This document shows, piece after piece, positions 1 through 12,200 of a stretch of 64,000 bases of DNA. The stretch covers positions 45,295,986 to 45,359,985 of the forward strand of contig NC_061815.1 in the NCBI RefSeq assembly GCF_021462225.1, in the 5' to 3' direction. The position numbers and the translations under genes were made by a program. The notes under the pieces are model-generated. The model searched no databases and had not been told where the DNA came from. It saw only the letters and a program-made list of their open reading frames with translations. Numbering within the stretch: position 1 is the stretch's first letter; every line of letters starts with the position of its first letter. The stretch is from Girardinichthys multiradiatus (Eukaryota; Chordata; Actinopteri; Cyprinodontiformes; Goodeidae).

Positions 1-47
1 ATGGTTATGGTCTAGACAATCATAGGGAACAATGCTTACTTAAATGT

Positions 48-225
48 TGTCCAGCAAACCGCCACTGACATCCTCCACAAGGAGGCTCAGCCACTAAAGA
101 TCTGCTGAAGAAGCTGGCTGTTCAGAGTGCTACATCCAAGCCTATCGGTGGACAGTTTAGTGGAATGATGAAGTGTGGGAGAAAAGATGCAACGGGGGTA
201 ACTGAAGCATTTAATTAAATAAACC
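48..225 (+). mobile_element. Tc1/mariner transposase relic (N-terminal part)
   Basis: Decayed DNA resembling the part of a fish Tc1-type transposase gene that encodes the paired-like DNA-binding domain. The stretch around 110-170 (aagaagctggctgttcagag, then tccaagcctatc, then gaagtgtgggagaaaagatg) follows the order seen in the well-preserved Tc1 copy at 61600-61780 (tgttcccagagtgctgtatc, then gggaaggaaaaagtgtggca). It has no open frame and no visible terminal inverted repeats. The family assignment is from motif order only. Confidence 0.5.
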
Positions 226-1027
226 ACAATGTTTTTTTGTTTTTTATGCTGGTGGTAAGTTTTTAGAAAAGGTGACAGATTTTGCCTTTAGTTTTATTTA
301 GAACTGGTTTAGTTCTGCAAGTTCAGCACCGCTGGCATTTAAAGGCTTTTAGTGGCTAAAGTCATTGTCAAATATTTGGTATTTCACATTTAAGTACAGC
401 ATATAGAGGTCAAAGTTAAGTTGCTGACCTTGGAGTATTTTACATTTTGGCAAATTTTTATTTGACAAAGATTTGACAAATTTTTATTGTAAATGATAAA
501 CACAGCATTTCATGAATTGATGATTTTGGGCAAACATTGAAATGGAAAACATTTTTGTAGTAGCTGTGGACTCAATCCTCTGAATGTGTGCCGTCAGAAA
601 ACGTTTCTTGTTTTTCACTAAACAGGTTGAATGAGTTAAAACACAAAAGGAGCCCTTAGGTAAATAATTTGTAATGTCCTTGTTTTAAAATATTGCCTGG
701 GTAATTTTGAGATGCAGCTCCTATCATCTATTGCAAAGTTTGTTTTTGTCCTCATGTTTATAGTAGCATAGGTTTCTTCAGGATACCCCGAGCCCTCTTT
801 CATTAAGTCTCCATTATAGTTTTATAATACTGTCAGAATATGGTCTCTAAATCTTAGCCATAGCAATTCTGTCCTGACTTTGTTCCCTTACTGAGACAGA
901 CACAGGTCCTGTCAAGCCAGACCGTCTTGCATCCTTTTTGTTTCTTGTTTTTTTTTTTTATTCAGCATTACTTCAGTTTGAAAAAAGCTTTTGCTTGAAA
1001 TTCTCCAGTATCCCTTCTTAATAACAG
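226..1027. other. AT-rich non-coding stretch
   Basis: No gene or recognisable repeat is visible. A T-rich tract at about 935-965 (tttgtttcttg followed by a run of T and ttcag) resembles a polypyrimidine tract with an acceptor-like AG. It could serve the exon-like block that follows, where a second AG lies at 1026-1027. Confidence 0.4.
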
Positions 1028-1314
1028 CAAATATGCCCACACAGCTGCCAGTGTTTAACCCTGAACATGAAGAATATGTGCAGATGAAGAGGTGGTTGAA
1101 CTGTTTCATGCACTGTCTCAGAGATCCAGTTCAACTCTTTCAGAACCATGAAACACCTGAATTTGATGAATTTGAACATGCTGTCTCTTCGTATTACTTG
1201 CCTCTGGGTGGTTCACATGATGGACATTTCCCAAACAGGCCAACATCAACACAGCAGAGGCCTGGAAGTGTAGATGTTAGAAAAAAACAAAAACTTTCGG
1301 CTTTGCATTTGTAG
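1028..1314 (+). CDS. unidentified exon-like ORF, possible last exon of a plus-strand gene
   Basis: The frame is open from 982 and ends at the TAG at 1312-1314. The residues from Met 1033 (MPTQLPVFNPEHEEYVQMKR onward, about 93 aa) are balanced and globular-looking, with a Trp/Cys-containing segment and an acidic EFDEFEH stretch, unlike the low-complexity shadows of AT-rich DNA. A pyrimidine tract with AG lies upstream and an AATAAA signal sits at 1341-1346, 27 bases after the stop, which fits a terminal exon. I do not recognise the family. In mammals TTC31 lies next to and convergent with LBX2, the same geometry as this block and lbx2 here, but I could not match the residues to it. The alternatives are a retroposed fragment or chance. 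The start is set at the nearest acceptor-like AG; an earlier acceptor is possible. Confidence 0.35.
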
Positions 1315-1340
1315 CAGTTTTGTCATAAATTTCTCTAATG

Positions 1341-1346
1341 AATAAA
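1341..1346 (+). terminator. possible polyadenylation signal AATAAA
   Basis: Canonical hexamer 27 bases after the stop of the exon-like ORF at 1028-1314. The hexamer is common in AT-rich DNA, so its weight comes only from its position. Confidence 0.35.
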
Positions 1347-2280
1347 AGCTATATCCCAGGTCAACTACAGATCTGCCTGCAGCTGTTCCTGAGATACTTT
1401 ACGAACAAGAAAGCTGAGCTTCATGTGTTTAAGCTCAGTGGTGCCCTTCATCTGCTTTGTTTCACCTCGACTCTGGTCACATTTTACTGCCAGTTTTCAG
1501 AAACCTCCAGAGTTCAGTGAATAGCAGCAGTTTATCCTGAGTACGCACAGCTTCTAATTTACAAAACCCTGTTGATATGGTTTTCTTGCTAATACAATTC
1601 TCCTAGATGAACACTAGGTGGCAGACTTTGAGCTGTTCAGGCTTCAGATAACCTTTGACGCTTGTGATCTTCTCCAGAATGAAAGGAAGGACTCTGATAA
1701 CTTGACACGACCTGATGATAAATGATAGATGTTTTCAGGTCTCTATTCTTTTTAAGTAGACAGCACATCATGTGATGTTTCCTGAATTTCTCGCAATTAA
1801 CCACCCTGCCTTTGACATTTGGATGCTTCAAAATCAAAGGATTTAAATCTTTTTAAAGGAAGCGTCCTAAGTTAGCACTACGATCAGTCAGTTTTCGTGA
1901 GGAAACGGGGCCATTTCAGTGATGGAGGATGGGATTTTTTTAATCAATGCGTAATATTGATTATCGCAACACAACAGGGCAATGTGGTTCCTTTTGATGG
2001 AAAATAAAAAGCCGGAATTGGAATATTCATCAGCCGCAGCTCTGAGATGTCCCTTCAGGGCCCTCATATAGTGAATGAAATAATGCTGATAATCCTCCTG
2101 AGGCTCCGCGCCGTTTGGTGCTGAGGTGCTCCAGGACATTATTTCTTCCTCATTAGGAAACCAAAATAAATAAATACATTCAAAAGCACGCATGTATGAA
2201 TGATGAAGGCATGGGATTTGTTTTGTTGTGTTTTTTGTGGAAAGCTCTTGCATCAATATCCAACCCTGTTATTATGGCAT
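1347..2280. other. non-coding; candidate conserved block at 1890-2170
   Basis: No gene is recognised. The part at 1890-2170 is free of simple repeats and more GC-balanced than its surroundings, and keeps a 122-codon minus-strand frame open (2256-1888). That frame has no recognisable domain and no splice context, so I read the block as possible conserved non-coding DNA, not as a gene. Confidence 0.25.
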
Positions 2281-4297
2281 ACATGAGAAGCAGCTGTAAC
2301 GTAAGAGACCATTAAGTATTATGCAGTATATAAAACATTAAAATTCTAGAGATATTTAAACTCTTTAAAAAAGCTAAAACTTATTTTGGGTTTAATAGCC
2401 TACATTTTACTTTGTAAAAAAATGTTTTTAATATCACATTTACCACTTTGTCCTTTAAGTTGATTTTAATCTAAAGTTTCGTCGTCATTTTTTTTTTCTG
2501 CCACTCCACAATTAAAATCTTACTTGACCTTTCGACCTCTATGATTCCAGCTGATTGCTTCTATTGTGATTACTAGAGTTCTCTGGTACAGGCCCTACGC
2601 ACACGTAAAAAACGAGAAAGGGGAAAAGTCTCGGTCTCACGGTCTATTATTAATATGAATGTATTTATTTTACAAAGCTCTTCTTCCTTCCAGATCGTTT
2701 TATCTAATTTATGAAGCTACCAGGAGAATATTATTTTCTGGTATACCATTTCCAGTAATTTATCAATATAAGAAAAGCCTAAATGGCTGCATATAAAAGA
2801 TACGCAAATTGTTATAAACAAACGACATAAGCATGCTCCAAAAAGATTTGGGTGTTTTTTTTTTTTTTTTTTTTTTTGTTGGTTTTCTTTTTAACCATCG
2901 GGAAAATGTGTCTGAGACATTTTGTCAGTAAAAACTAACATCAGCCACATCCCCACCTACACACACACAAACACACACTAAACCTTTGATCCCGCTAAAA
3001 AACTGTTGCAAATGGTCATCCAGCAGCAGCAGCGCGTCTCATTTCCACCGCCTCCCTTTGGGTTTTATTCATTAGGCTCCTCACACTAACTGTTTGCTAT
3101 TCATGGCGAACTTTGTCTCCTTTTTCCTGCCTCTTTCTAAACAAACCCGGGTTAAGAGTGGCAGATGCCTGGCCATTATTACCCACGGCTCGGTGGAAGC
3201 TGTTTTATGTGAGGCAAAGGCGGGTTAACCTAATCAATCATGTCGACCAGTTGTGTTAAAGACGATTCATAAAGAAGGAGGAAGAAAACATATGGCGCAG
3301 AAGCTGGAGGAGAGCTTTTCTTAACACCGTGGACAGACCGGGACCTTATTGTGACGAGATGCGTTTAAAGCCAGCCCAAATAATGGGAATAAAGGCGGTG
3401 GACGGCTGCTAATTGAAGTCACGGCACTTTAAAGCTGAAAGCGGGGGTCAGCGAATCCAAAAGTCACATTTTTTACCGAAACAGGCGGATTTTAACCTTC
3501 CCCAATCTGTCAGTTCTGGCAGAGGTTTTATCAAAAAGAATTGCTCAAAAGCCTCGAACAAGGGGAGAATAAGAGGGTTTTCTAACGCTACGAATTAATA
3601 TAAAAATATCTAAATATTCCATTATTAATTTCCTGTAGTCCAATGGCGTTCCACTTCTCTCCGCATTATGAAAACCACACATCCATTAGCGATGAAAGCT
3701 GCTTGAAATACAATATAACCTTTATTTACATAGATGCTGATTAAATAGAACGTTACAATAAAATTATCGCATAGGATGTTTGATCTATATACAGAACTCA
3801 GAGCGGGTCTGAAGTTGGTGCAGTTGGTGTCGGTTTGCGCCTCCAAGAGGCCTGCATGCTTGCAGAGACATCTTACTCAGGACTGAAAAAAAATATGGAC
3901 AGAGCTGCGTGTGCCACATCAAATCAAATAAAAAATAGGGCTAATTTGAAATGTTTGGCAGATTCGAGACTTTTAACTGGACAATGTGAATTAATGGCGC
4001 ATAAAACAATAATTGCACAACGTATTTCTTCTCTAAAGACGATTACCGCCTGAAAAATTATAGTCTGCCGGAAAGAAAACCAGATATTCCCCAAATGTGC
4101 TGAAACTTAAACAGAAAGAGGGATTCATTATTAGTTCGAATAATAAATTAAAATGAAGTAAAAATAGGAAAATGATCCCGAATGTTCATAGATGTGTATA
4201 TTCTCCTTTTATCAATATCCGTGCAAAAGTTTGGGAAGAAAAATGTCCCTCTTTTATTTTTCTTGCTGTTTATGAAAATCCCAGCTCCTCCTGGCTG
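2281..4297. other. 3' flank of lbx2, non-coding
   Basis: AT-rich sequence downstream of the lbx2 stop codon. It should include the 3' UTR: AATAAA-type signals on the minus strand occur at 4253-4258 and near 3719-3724. A run of 23 T lies at 2855-2877 and a short CA-rich tract near 2958-2980. The part at about 3000-3400 (for example around 3160-3260) is GC-richer and repeat-free and is a candidate regulatory element. No second gene is visible. Confidence 0.4.
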
Positions 4298-4817
4298 TTA
4301 ATCGTCCACCTCAATCTCCTCATCATCCTCTGAGAACTCATCCGTGGTTTGGTCTCTGGATGAGGAAGGGGACTGTGGGAAGGCTCTGTGTCCTTGTGAG
4401 GTCGGGGAGACGCTGGTCGACCGGGCCCCGGGGCCTCCTCCCTGCGGGTCCTCGACGTTCTCCATGCTGACGAGCTTCTGCAGGGTCTGCGGCGTGATCT
4501 TTTTCAGCGACTCCACGTCCGCCTTCATCTCCTCCAGGTCCCTCTTGAGCTTGGCCCTGCGGTTCTGGAACCAGGTGATGACCTGCGCGTTGGAGAGTCC
4601 CAGCTGCTGCGCGATTTGGTCACGGTCGGCCGGAGAGAGGTACTTCTGGTACAGGAACCGCTTCTCCAGCTCGTAGATCTGGTGGTTGGTAAAGGCCGTC
4701 CGCGACTTTCTCCTCTTCTTCGACGTCTGCCGCTGACCGAAGGCGTTCATGTGTTCCCGACCTTGGAGGTGGGGAAAGGGATGAAAAATCTATACTTTGA
4801 TTGCCTCAAGTTTAAAG

Positions 4818-4889
<72 letters not shown>

Positions 4890-5587
4890 GAATTGTTTGT
4901 TGCGTTGTGGCTTGAAGTGATGCTTGAATTGTTTTCCTTTTTTAGATAGTAGCTGAATATTTTAGCCATGTTTATCTGTCACCCTATCAATGCAGCGCAC
5001 ATTTAGGCCAGAATGCTTTACTAACTACTTGACAAAATGTTTTCTGCTGTCTTAGCCTGGATTTTGACAGATTTGTCACTTTATAAGTCATGTGAAGCCA
5101 CATTTCCACATTTCTTTATCCTTTTTATCCCCACACATTCCCATGCAGCTGTCCTGGCATGTCCTCCTTACAAGTCAAACAAACCCTCCAGCTTTTTGCC
5201 TACATGCTCTCATTTAAAATGTGTCTAAAATCCATATTTTGATAAAGAAAGCGCGTAGCTACCTTCTGCTGCCTGGATGACGCTGACTTCCAGACCCTTG
5301 AATGTTTTGCTGGCCAGCTCCTCCAGCGCGCACAGCGGCGAGGACGGAGTGCTGATCCCGTTCCTGGCCGCGCTGGAGCCCGTGACTTTCTCCAGCACCC
5401 GCGGCGGACAGATGCTGGCCACCGACTTCTTCACGGAGGGTTTGTTGAGGATATCCTCAATGCTGAACGGCGTCAGCGGCTTGTTGGAGTTGGCCGGCGG
5501 CGGCAGCTGGTCCAGCGGAGCCCGCCTCCGCTCCTCGCCGCCGGACTGCAGCACAGACCCTGCCTTCATGTCTTTACTAGAGGTCAT
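4298..5587 (-). CDS. lbx2: ladybird-class homeobox transcription factor Lbx2, two exons: join(4298..4761, 5263..5587) on the complement
   Basis: Nuclear DNA-binding transcription factor. LBX proteins act in migrating limb/fin muscle precursors and in hindbrain and dorsal spinal-cord neuron specification. Exon 1 runs from ATG 5587 to 5263, followed by the GT donor at 5262-5261. Exon 2 runs from 4761, after the AG at 4763-4762, to the stop at 4298. The phases agree (G split from GT gives Gly109), giving 262 aa, close to the family's usual length. Visible parts: conserved start MTSSKDMKAG; repressor eh1-like motif FSIEDIL at residues 41-47 inside the signature LTPFSIEDILNKPS; the conserved PLCALEELASKTFKGLEVSV before the splice; homeodomain at about 125-184 with Phe132, Trp172 and Asn175 (recognition helix WFQNRRAK); acidic tail ending EEIEVDD. 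The SVLQSGGEERRR N-terminus and ITPQTLQKLVS linker fit teleost Lbx2 better than Lbx1. The family is certain; the paralogue is likely. All key residues and splice sites are intact. The exon 1 start region is CpG-rich. Confidence 0.93.
4762..5262 (-). other. lbx2: lbx2 intron (501 bp)
   Basis: The only coding intron, with GT donor (GTAGCT) and AG acceptor (preceded by cctttccccacctcca on the minus strand). Its position between the N-terminal eh1-bearing exon and the homeobox exon is the typical LBX gene structure. A long AT microsatellite sits 59 bases upstream of the acceptor. Confidence 0.9.
4821..4886. repeat. (AT)33 microsatellite in the lbx2 intron
   Basis: Pure dinucleotide run of 66 bases. 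It starts about 59 nucleotides upstream of the exon 2 acceptor in transcript orientation, just beyond the usual branch-point zone. It is expected to be length-polymorphic and is prone to assembly error. Confidence 0.97.
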
Positions 5588-8500
5588 CGCAGTCCCGCAG
5601 ATATCGCTGCTCTCAGGAAGAAAAAGTTGATTATTTCATTCAAATGGCAGATTCAAAACGTCCACAAGCGTTTCTTCTAGAGCTCGGGGCTCTGGTAGAT
5701 TTCCGCTTTAGTTTAATGCTTCGAGTCCAAAGCTACAAACTTAGCTCGCCTGAGAGCCTTCCTCCAAAATAACCATGCTTCGGGCGTAGTTGCAGAGGCA
5801 GCCGCGCTGTATTCCCCTCAGAGCGCCCCGGTTCCTCTGCCAAACTCCATGCGGATCTCCAGAAAGTGGCTGACTGGAGGTGGTGAATCCCTGGAAGGGG
5901 GACAAGGTGGAAAAGAGCATCCAGGCACCAAGAAAAGGAAAGCGGCTGCTAACGACTTATTGTTGATTGGGCGAAGTTCAATTAGAGAAACACTACACCA
6001 CTTGGTGACCCGCTGCTGCGTCTTAAAGGGCTGGAGCAGAAGAACTAATTGGACGTGGAGAATAGGAGGAGTCTGGTGGTGCCTTGAAATGTTTATGCAT
6101 CTGTTTCCCTCTGTTGCTGAGGCCCTGTAGAAAAGCAGAAGCGATGGTCAAATCAAAGCATGTTTGCATCATGGAAGAGGACTGGAACAAAAAGCTTCAT
6201 ATATCTGTCATATTCCTGTAATTGTGCACGGAGCGGTTTGGCACCCTGTTGCGCATGGATTTAAAATCAACAGGATAAGAACATTTATGGACCTATTTGC
6301 ATTCGAAAGCAGTTTAGCGTAACATAACATTTATTGGATATGATTTATTGATTTATTGTGGCAAGAAAAAGCTTGTCATCTGAGAATAAATACGTATAAA
6401 AAATTATGTGGTTGTATTTTTTTTATTTTCTTGCCGTTTAAGAAGGTAAGAATTTATAAATCTCTGGAAAAATCATATGACGCAACGAATCTAAATAAAA
6501 CTCCCTTTGTTTCTCTGTTGTTTTTTTTTTTTTTGTGACCTGTCATTTTACTCCCGGTATTTCAGCTGTGCTCCAGTCTGTCCCCGCAGGTGGAATCCAG
6601 TGTAACACAATATGCGGTAGCGTGAAATTAGCGAGTAATAAAGGTGACGCCGTGCTGCGGCTTCCAGTCTGACTGCGGAGGCAGAATTTAACATGTTGAG
6701 AAAAAGAAACGGGATTAGAGAGAGTCGAGTCTGAACGCGTGGGAGAGATCAGCAGGTATGTTCTGAGGGACGCATCTTTGTTTTATTCCAAGCGCGTTTG
6801 GTTTATTCTCTGCGCGCTGGGATTACAGTCGCTCTAATAAAGATTTTCTACGGAAGCTGTAAGCGCATTATGGAAACAAACATAAAAGGCGCAGCACTTT
6901 TATGTTTATATCAACACCTTTAATAAACATGTCAAACAAAATGCAGCAAAAGCTTCATTCGGCAACTGAATCATAATATTCTACCAGAAGTTCAATTAAA
7001 CAAACATTAAGTGAAAATAGGACCTTTTTTATTTATTTCCAACGCTGCCAGGAAGAGGCTGCCGCTCAAGAGGCCACTGCGGAGAGTCTTGTGCCAACAG
7101 CAGCATATGGTGACATTGGTTTAGGGACAGAGTTGTAAAACAGCAGGAAATTCTATTATCAGCCGTGGAGGTCCACCCTCTGAGCCTGCTTTGAATACAT
7201 ATTTCTCCATAACGAGCAGGAGCTTGCGGGGATAAATCCAGTTAGAGGGAATTTGGAGAGAAACGCGCATCGTTTCGGGGAAAGTTTCGGGAGAATGAAA
7301 TGATGTTAATATCAGAGTGAAGGTAATTTCAGCGGACACTTTTTGACTTGAATTTGAAATTAGCTGAAACTGGAAGGCAGGCACGCTTGTATGAGCGGAG
7401 TTGAGGAGAAGAGTTTTTTTTTTGCATGGATTAAATACAATAGATTATTTTTAATCCATGAATTTGGACAAATATCTAACAAATCTGTTCAAATGGATAT
7501 TTGTTTTCTGCTATTTATTACCCATCTGCGCATTATTCCTGGAGACCTGCATTGTACAAAAGGTAAAGAAAAAATAATATTTTAAAGAAATTTTCCAAAA
7601 GATGAACCTGCTCAGTATTTCTTAAAATGATCAGTTTTGAAATGTTTAAGAGAGCTGCTCAGATTTTCCCACCTTTGGGTCTAATTTGAACGTTAATTAG
7701 AAGCAAAAAAGTTGACATCATCAATCACCTGCTCTTGGCGGATTTAATTGGATGATTCGCTCCGGTTTTACCTCCCATCAGAGCGGCCTCCTCGCGTTAA
7801 AATGTGCTGCGTGACGTCTGCTCACTTCAACAACAGATTCGTTTGGGTTTTATTCTCTGTGTGGCGGTGATTCATCAGAGACACGTAGATTTTTTTATTT
7901 CGATTTTTTTCTGGATGACAAATTTCTCAGCTCTTCTTAAAGCTAATAATAATAATAATAATAATATACGTGTCTTTTTTGCGTCTTACAGCTCGGTAAA
8001 TCCAACCTCCCATCCAACAGCCCTGCTCTCATTAATCACCAAATCAGTTCCCTGCAGAGCAAAATGCATGCTTTGAGTAATCCAGATTATCTTCTATCGA
8101 AGATTTTTAAAATATGGTGACAACTACAATAACTGCAATGACAATCTTAAATAGATAGCCCGTCGTTTGCGCAGCCGCAGCTCACCCTTACACCTTACAT
8201 CAGTTATCCTTAAAGGTAGGATTCCTGTGTTAGTGTTCACACAAATGGGAAGCGTTGTTAGCCGTTCAGCGCCAAAAAAGGTACTGCAAATATTTCACAG
8301 TAAGAGTAAACTCAAATAAGTTGTTAATGGTCTATGGTATGTTTTCTAATCTCAAGTGGCCCGAACGTTTGTTTCAAAAACTTTTTAAAATACAGGAAAT
8401 AAAAAGAAAAAAAAAAGAAATTACTTTTCGGAACTGAATTATTATTATTTTTTAATTATTCCTCTGTACTGTTACTGTGGTGGCCGCTCTCACTGCGCAT

Positions 8501-9118
8501 CGTGCCGCTGTGAAACCACGCAGCTGTATACCGCTTCACATGATGTGGGCTGCTGCAGTGGATGTGTTTATTTCCAGTCTGAAAGCGGCCTGTTTCCACT
8601 GTGAAACACATCGATCTTCAGCTGGAGGAGGTTCATCAGTGGCTTCATATTAACTGGATCATAAACTACAGCCCACGCCATGGTTAGATGTGGCATTTTA
8701 ACTATTTAAGACGTTTGTGAAAATGTGGATCAGTCAAGGAAAGATGAAAACAGGTGAAAATGTAAAAAACAATTAGAACAGAGCAGAGTCTGAAGTAAAA
8801 TAATCTCTAATTTGGCTTTCTTTTTATGCAGAATAGATGAGGTTTTCTATCTCACATCAGTTTCCCCTACAGATTATGTGACGTCACAAGGTGAGTGCTA
8901 TATTTATACATATTTTTCGAGCACATTGCAGTTATTCAAACTCGCCTTTCTATTTTACAAAACCACTGTATATATATATATTTACAAAAAAAATATATTT
9001 TTATTTTCCCTTTTTATATTTAACAATATTTTCATTGAGAGCAAAAGTGAAGTCCTTTTTTGTGTTCACAAACTTGGCGAATAAAGCTGATCCCGATTCT
9101 GATATTGAAGTAGTTTAA
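5588..9118. promoter_or_regulatory. 5' flank of lbx2: presumed promoter and upstream regulatory DNA
   Basis: No coding exon is recognised. The first few hundred bases upstream of the lbx2 start (5588-6130) must include the 5' UTR and core promoter. I could not fix a transcription start; the clearest TATA-like strings lie in AT-rich DNA near 6445. Repeat-free, GC-richer segments at 6570-6900, 7060-7330 and 8470-8680 are candidate enhancers by position and composition only. A (taa)n-type tract lies at about 7946-7967. There are no intact mobile elements. Confidence 0.35.
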
Positions 9119-9260
9119 CTGGCGGAGATGCGCAGGTGCTCCTGTTCACCGCGGCCCCTCTCTGTTTCCTGCGCGCCTTTCACGTCAATGCGTCCTGGGT
9201 TTTGATTGGCCACTGCGACTGTGTGCATCAGAGACACCGCATTACATCACTGACGCTTTG
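9119..9260. promoter_or_regulatory. short CpG-containing, GC-rich block
   Basis: A local GC- and CpG-rich island in AT-rich DNA, with an inverted CCAAT box (gattgg within ttgattggcc, about 9205-9211). It could be a promoter or enhancer. No transcript is evident next to it. Confidence 0.2.
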
Positions 9261-12200
9261 GGTTCAGATGTGTTCCCAACATCTTTTTGGCGAGTCAAAC
9301 TCTGGTACTGATTGGATTTTTGGGCTCAGACAGAAATTACAAACTGAAGCTTTATTCTAAGAATACTGTCGGGCATCAACCTGAGAGTCAACAGATGAAC
9401 AGATGATGATGTCTCAGGGTGCAGATTTTAGACCAATCTTTGTCCTTTTTGTTTGGCCCATATATTGGACTTGGGTTGATTTAAATGGTCCCGTTTAGAC
9501 TCAACAGATGGATATTATTAGATAAAACTAGCTGACTCCACTGGCAATAATCTATTATTTATTGACCAATAGTTGTTTCTGTATTTACTATCTACTATAT
9601 CAGAAAATACTTCCAAATGTCTTATTTTGCCAAAATCCTCAAAATAGGCCATGTTTTGCATGCGAATATTATTATGCGTATATTATTATGCGTATATTAT
9701 TATGTATTTGTCATTAGCATAATAAAAATCTAGTCATAAATATCTTTTCAGTTCTTCAACGCACCATTACCAACAGTAAAAGTAGTGCACAGGCATTTTG
9801 CAAATTAAGATCAATAAATTATAGCCACCTCTGCTGCACCTTTCAGCTGAAAGTTGGCTGTATATGTATATATATAGTTATAGCACATGTGTGAGTGTAA
9901 GTGTGTACTTCTGCCTCCTTAAATCATTTAGTTTTAAAGAGGTGGAAAAACGACTTATACAGAACACAACAACTCAAACATCAACTAACTAACTAACTAA
10001 CTGACTAAATGAATGAATGAATAATTCTGTTTCTTTGGAGGAAGAAAGAGATCATGATATTAGTTGTAATTTAACCAGCAGTTTTCTGACAGTGTTGCTA
10101 ACTGGGTCACAAAGTGAGTTGGTTCTGCTGCTGTTATGACTGATGAAGAAATCACAGCCAGAGCTCCATAAATGCAACACATCTGTTTCCATCAGAAAAG
10201 CATAAAAGAAATTAATGATTTCTGCTGGTCTATCTTCTCCCTGGACTGACATCACTTCCCCTCTCTGAATGGGTGCAGATTCCCAACCAGTTTCCAAACC
10301 CTAACATCTCTGAACACAAACTGACTTTACTTTATTCCCTGGCCCCTTGCAGCTTCAGAGCTCCTCTCCTGGGAGGGGACTGCAGTTGTCCTTGTTGCTC
10401 TGTGATGGCCCCCTGGGGCCCATTTAAGATCATAAAGAAGGATAGGTGGGGGCTTTAGCAGGATTACAGCATCATGGCTGAATGTTTCTCCTGTTTAACT
10501 CCTGACTGGCTTCATTATTGTGTAATTAGCCCTGCTGACCGGCAATACATGTAATGTGATATTCAGCATTAGATTTATACTGTTTATGTGCATGTTTGTG
10601 GCCTACAGCCAACTTGTTAAAGAAGAACCATTAATATGACAAGTGACACCGCAGCTCTGCTACAACAACATAATAATTTATTTTTTTCAAGATTAGAGAA
10701 ATGTGATCGTAAGTTGATTTAACCTAATGAGATGTTGGTCATGTCTGATGTATCTGTGTGCTTGCAATCAACTTAAGTAGTTTTATTTACTGAAAAAGTA
10801 CACTGTAAATCAGAATTTTATCAACAAGTCCTATTTATAAAAACACACATTAGCAAAACTAACAAACGTAAAACGTTTGGTAACAGGTAATTTTGAAAAA
10901 TGTTAAACGTTTATTTAATTTTTTTTTAAATAAAGTCAATTTAAGGCTTTCAGCCTTCCAGAACTGTTTAAATAACAAGTAATTGCTTTTATTTCTGTAG
11001 ATGTTATAGTTAACCTACATGCATACACAGATACAGAAACATGCAGTTTTCTGGATCTATTTACAGGCATTGATGAGTCTCTGCTATCAAATCAGTCAGG
11101 ACCAAACACAAACTGCGAGGGCAAAGTACATTTTTTAAAGTTTCAGATAAAAGCCTACTGTATTTCTAGCTTATTGCATCAATAAGCTAAGACAGTTGTG
11201 TAAAATAATAATACATTTTGACATTAAAAAAGTTATTGAAAAGCAACAGCTTGTTGGATTGTTGCACATGAAGACAATAAATGCATAAGATGACCTGAAT
11301 TTGATCGATTATTCTGACAAGTTGATCAAAGTTTTATTGGCATGTCCTTCAATTTATTCCATGCCAGACGTGCTTTTGTTTAATTCTTGAATATGTAATC
11401 TGTTATGAATATGAAAACCTTATGATCTTTTCTTATAATATGGAAATTTGCCTTTTCTTTAATCAAATCATAAAATAAGTAAAAAACACAAAACATATCA
11501 GCTACCAGCCAGTCAGGCAATGCAGTTTCTGTAAAAAAAAAAATTGATTAACTGAAAACTCTACAGTAATGTTAGTCCTGACCTTACTGCAGGTAATAAA
11601 ATAATTTGGATTTTAGTCAAACATATTAATTTGTAAATCTAAATTTCAATAATAGTTAAATTCTGACAATATGAACTAGTTTTTGTTCAGAATTTTATTG
11701 AAGATGCTGGTTAAGGCAGAAGTTTGTATCCAGCCTTAGCGCTGACACTCTCATCCCTGAGGCTGCTGCCAATGAATGACACATCCTGGCTACATCCCTG
11801 AGAGAAAAGGTTTACCTTATCAGAGCAGATGTAAAATATACTTTAATCACAAACTAATTCATTTTTTGTGATTTTATTACACGGAAGACAAAGCAGATCA
11901 TGAAAGAAACAAGGAATGCTCTTGTTGGGACCTTCTGCCATGCAGGGTGGACCCAGCAAAGCAGTTTAGAAGAGATCCCTGTTTTTTCACATTAAAGACT
12001 GCAGCTGTGACACTATTAATCTATCTGAGCTTCTGAAATGAGAAATGTTTAATCAATGTCTAATAAATATATAGTGAATTCAAACAACATTTTTAGAATT
12101 AATGAATATTTTAGTAATGCATTTCTTTTTTTTAATCAGTTTTAATAAGAAACTGATTGAGATTTATGGATTTATGGATTTTCTAGCTGGTAAACCTCCA

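Noticed and set aside
1888..2256. 122-codon minus-strand ORF as a gene
   Set aside because: No family resemblance or splice context; the open frame may reflect a conserved non-coding block instead.
4344..4888. Plus-strand ORFs over the lbx2 homeobox exon
   Set aside because: Antisense shadows of the homeobox coding exon; one ends in a Tyr-Ile run that is only the AT microsatellite.
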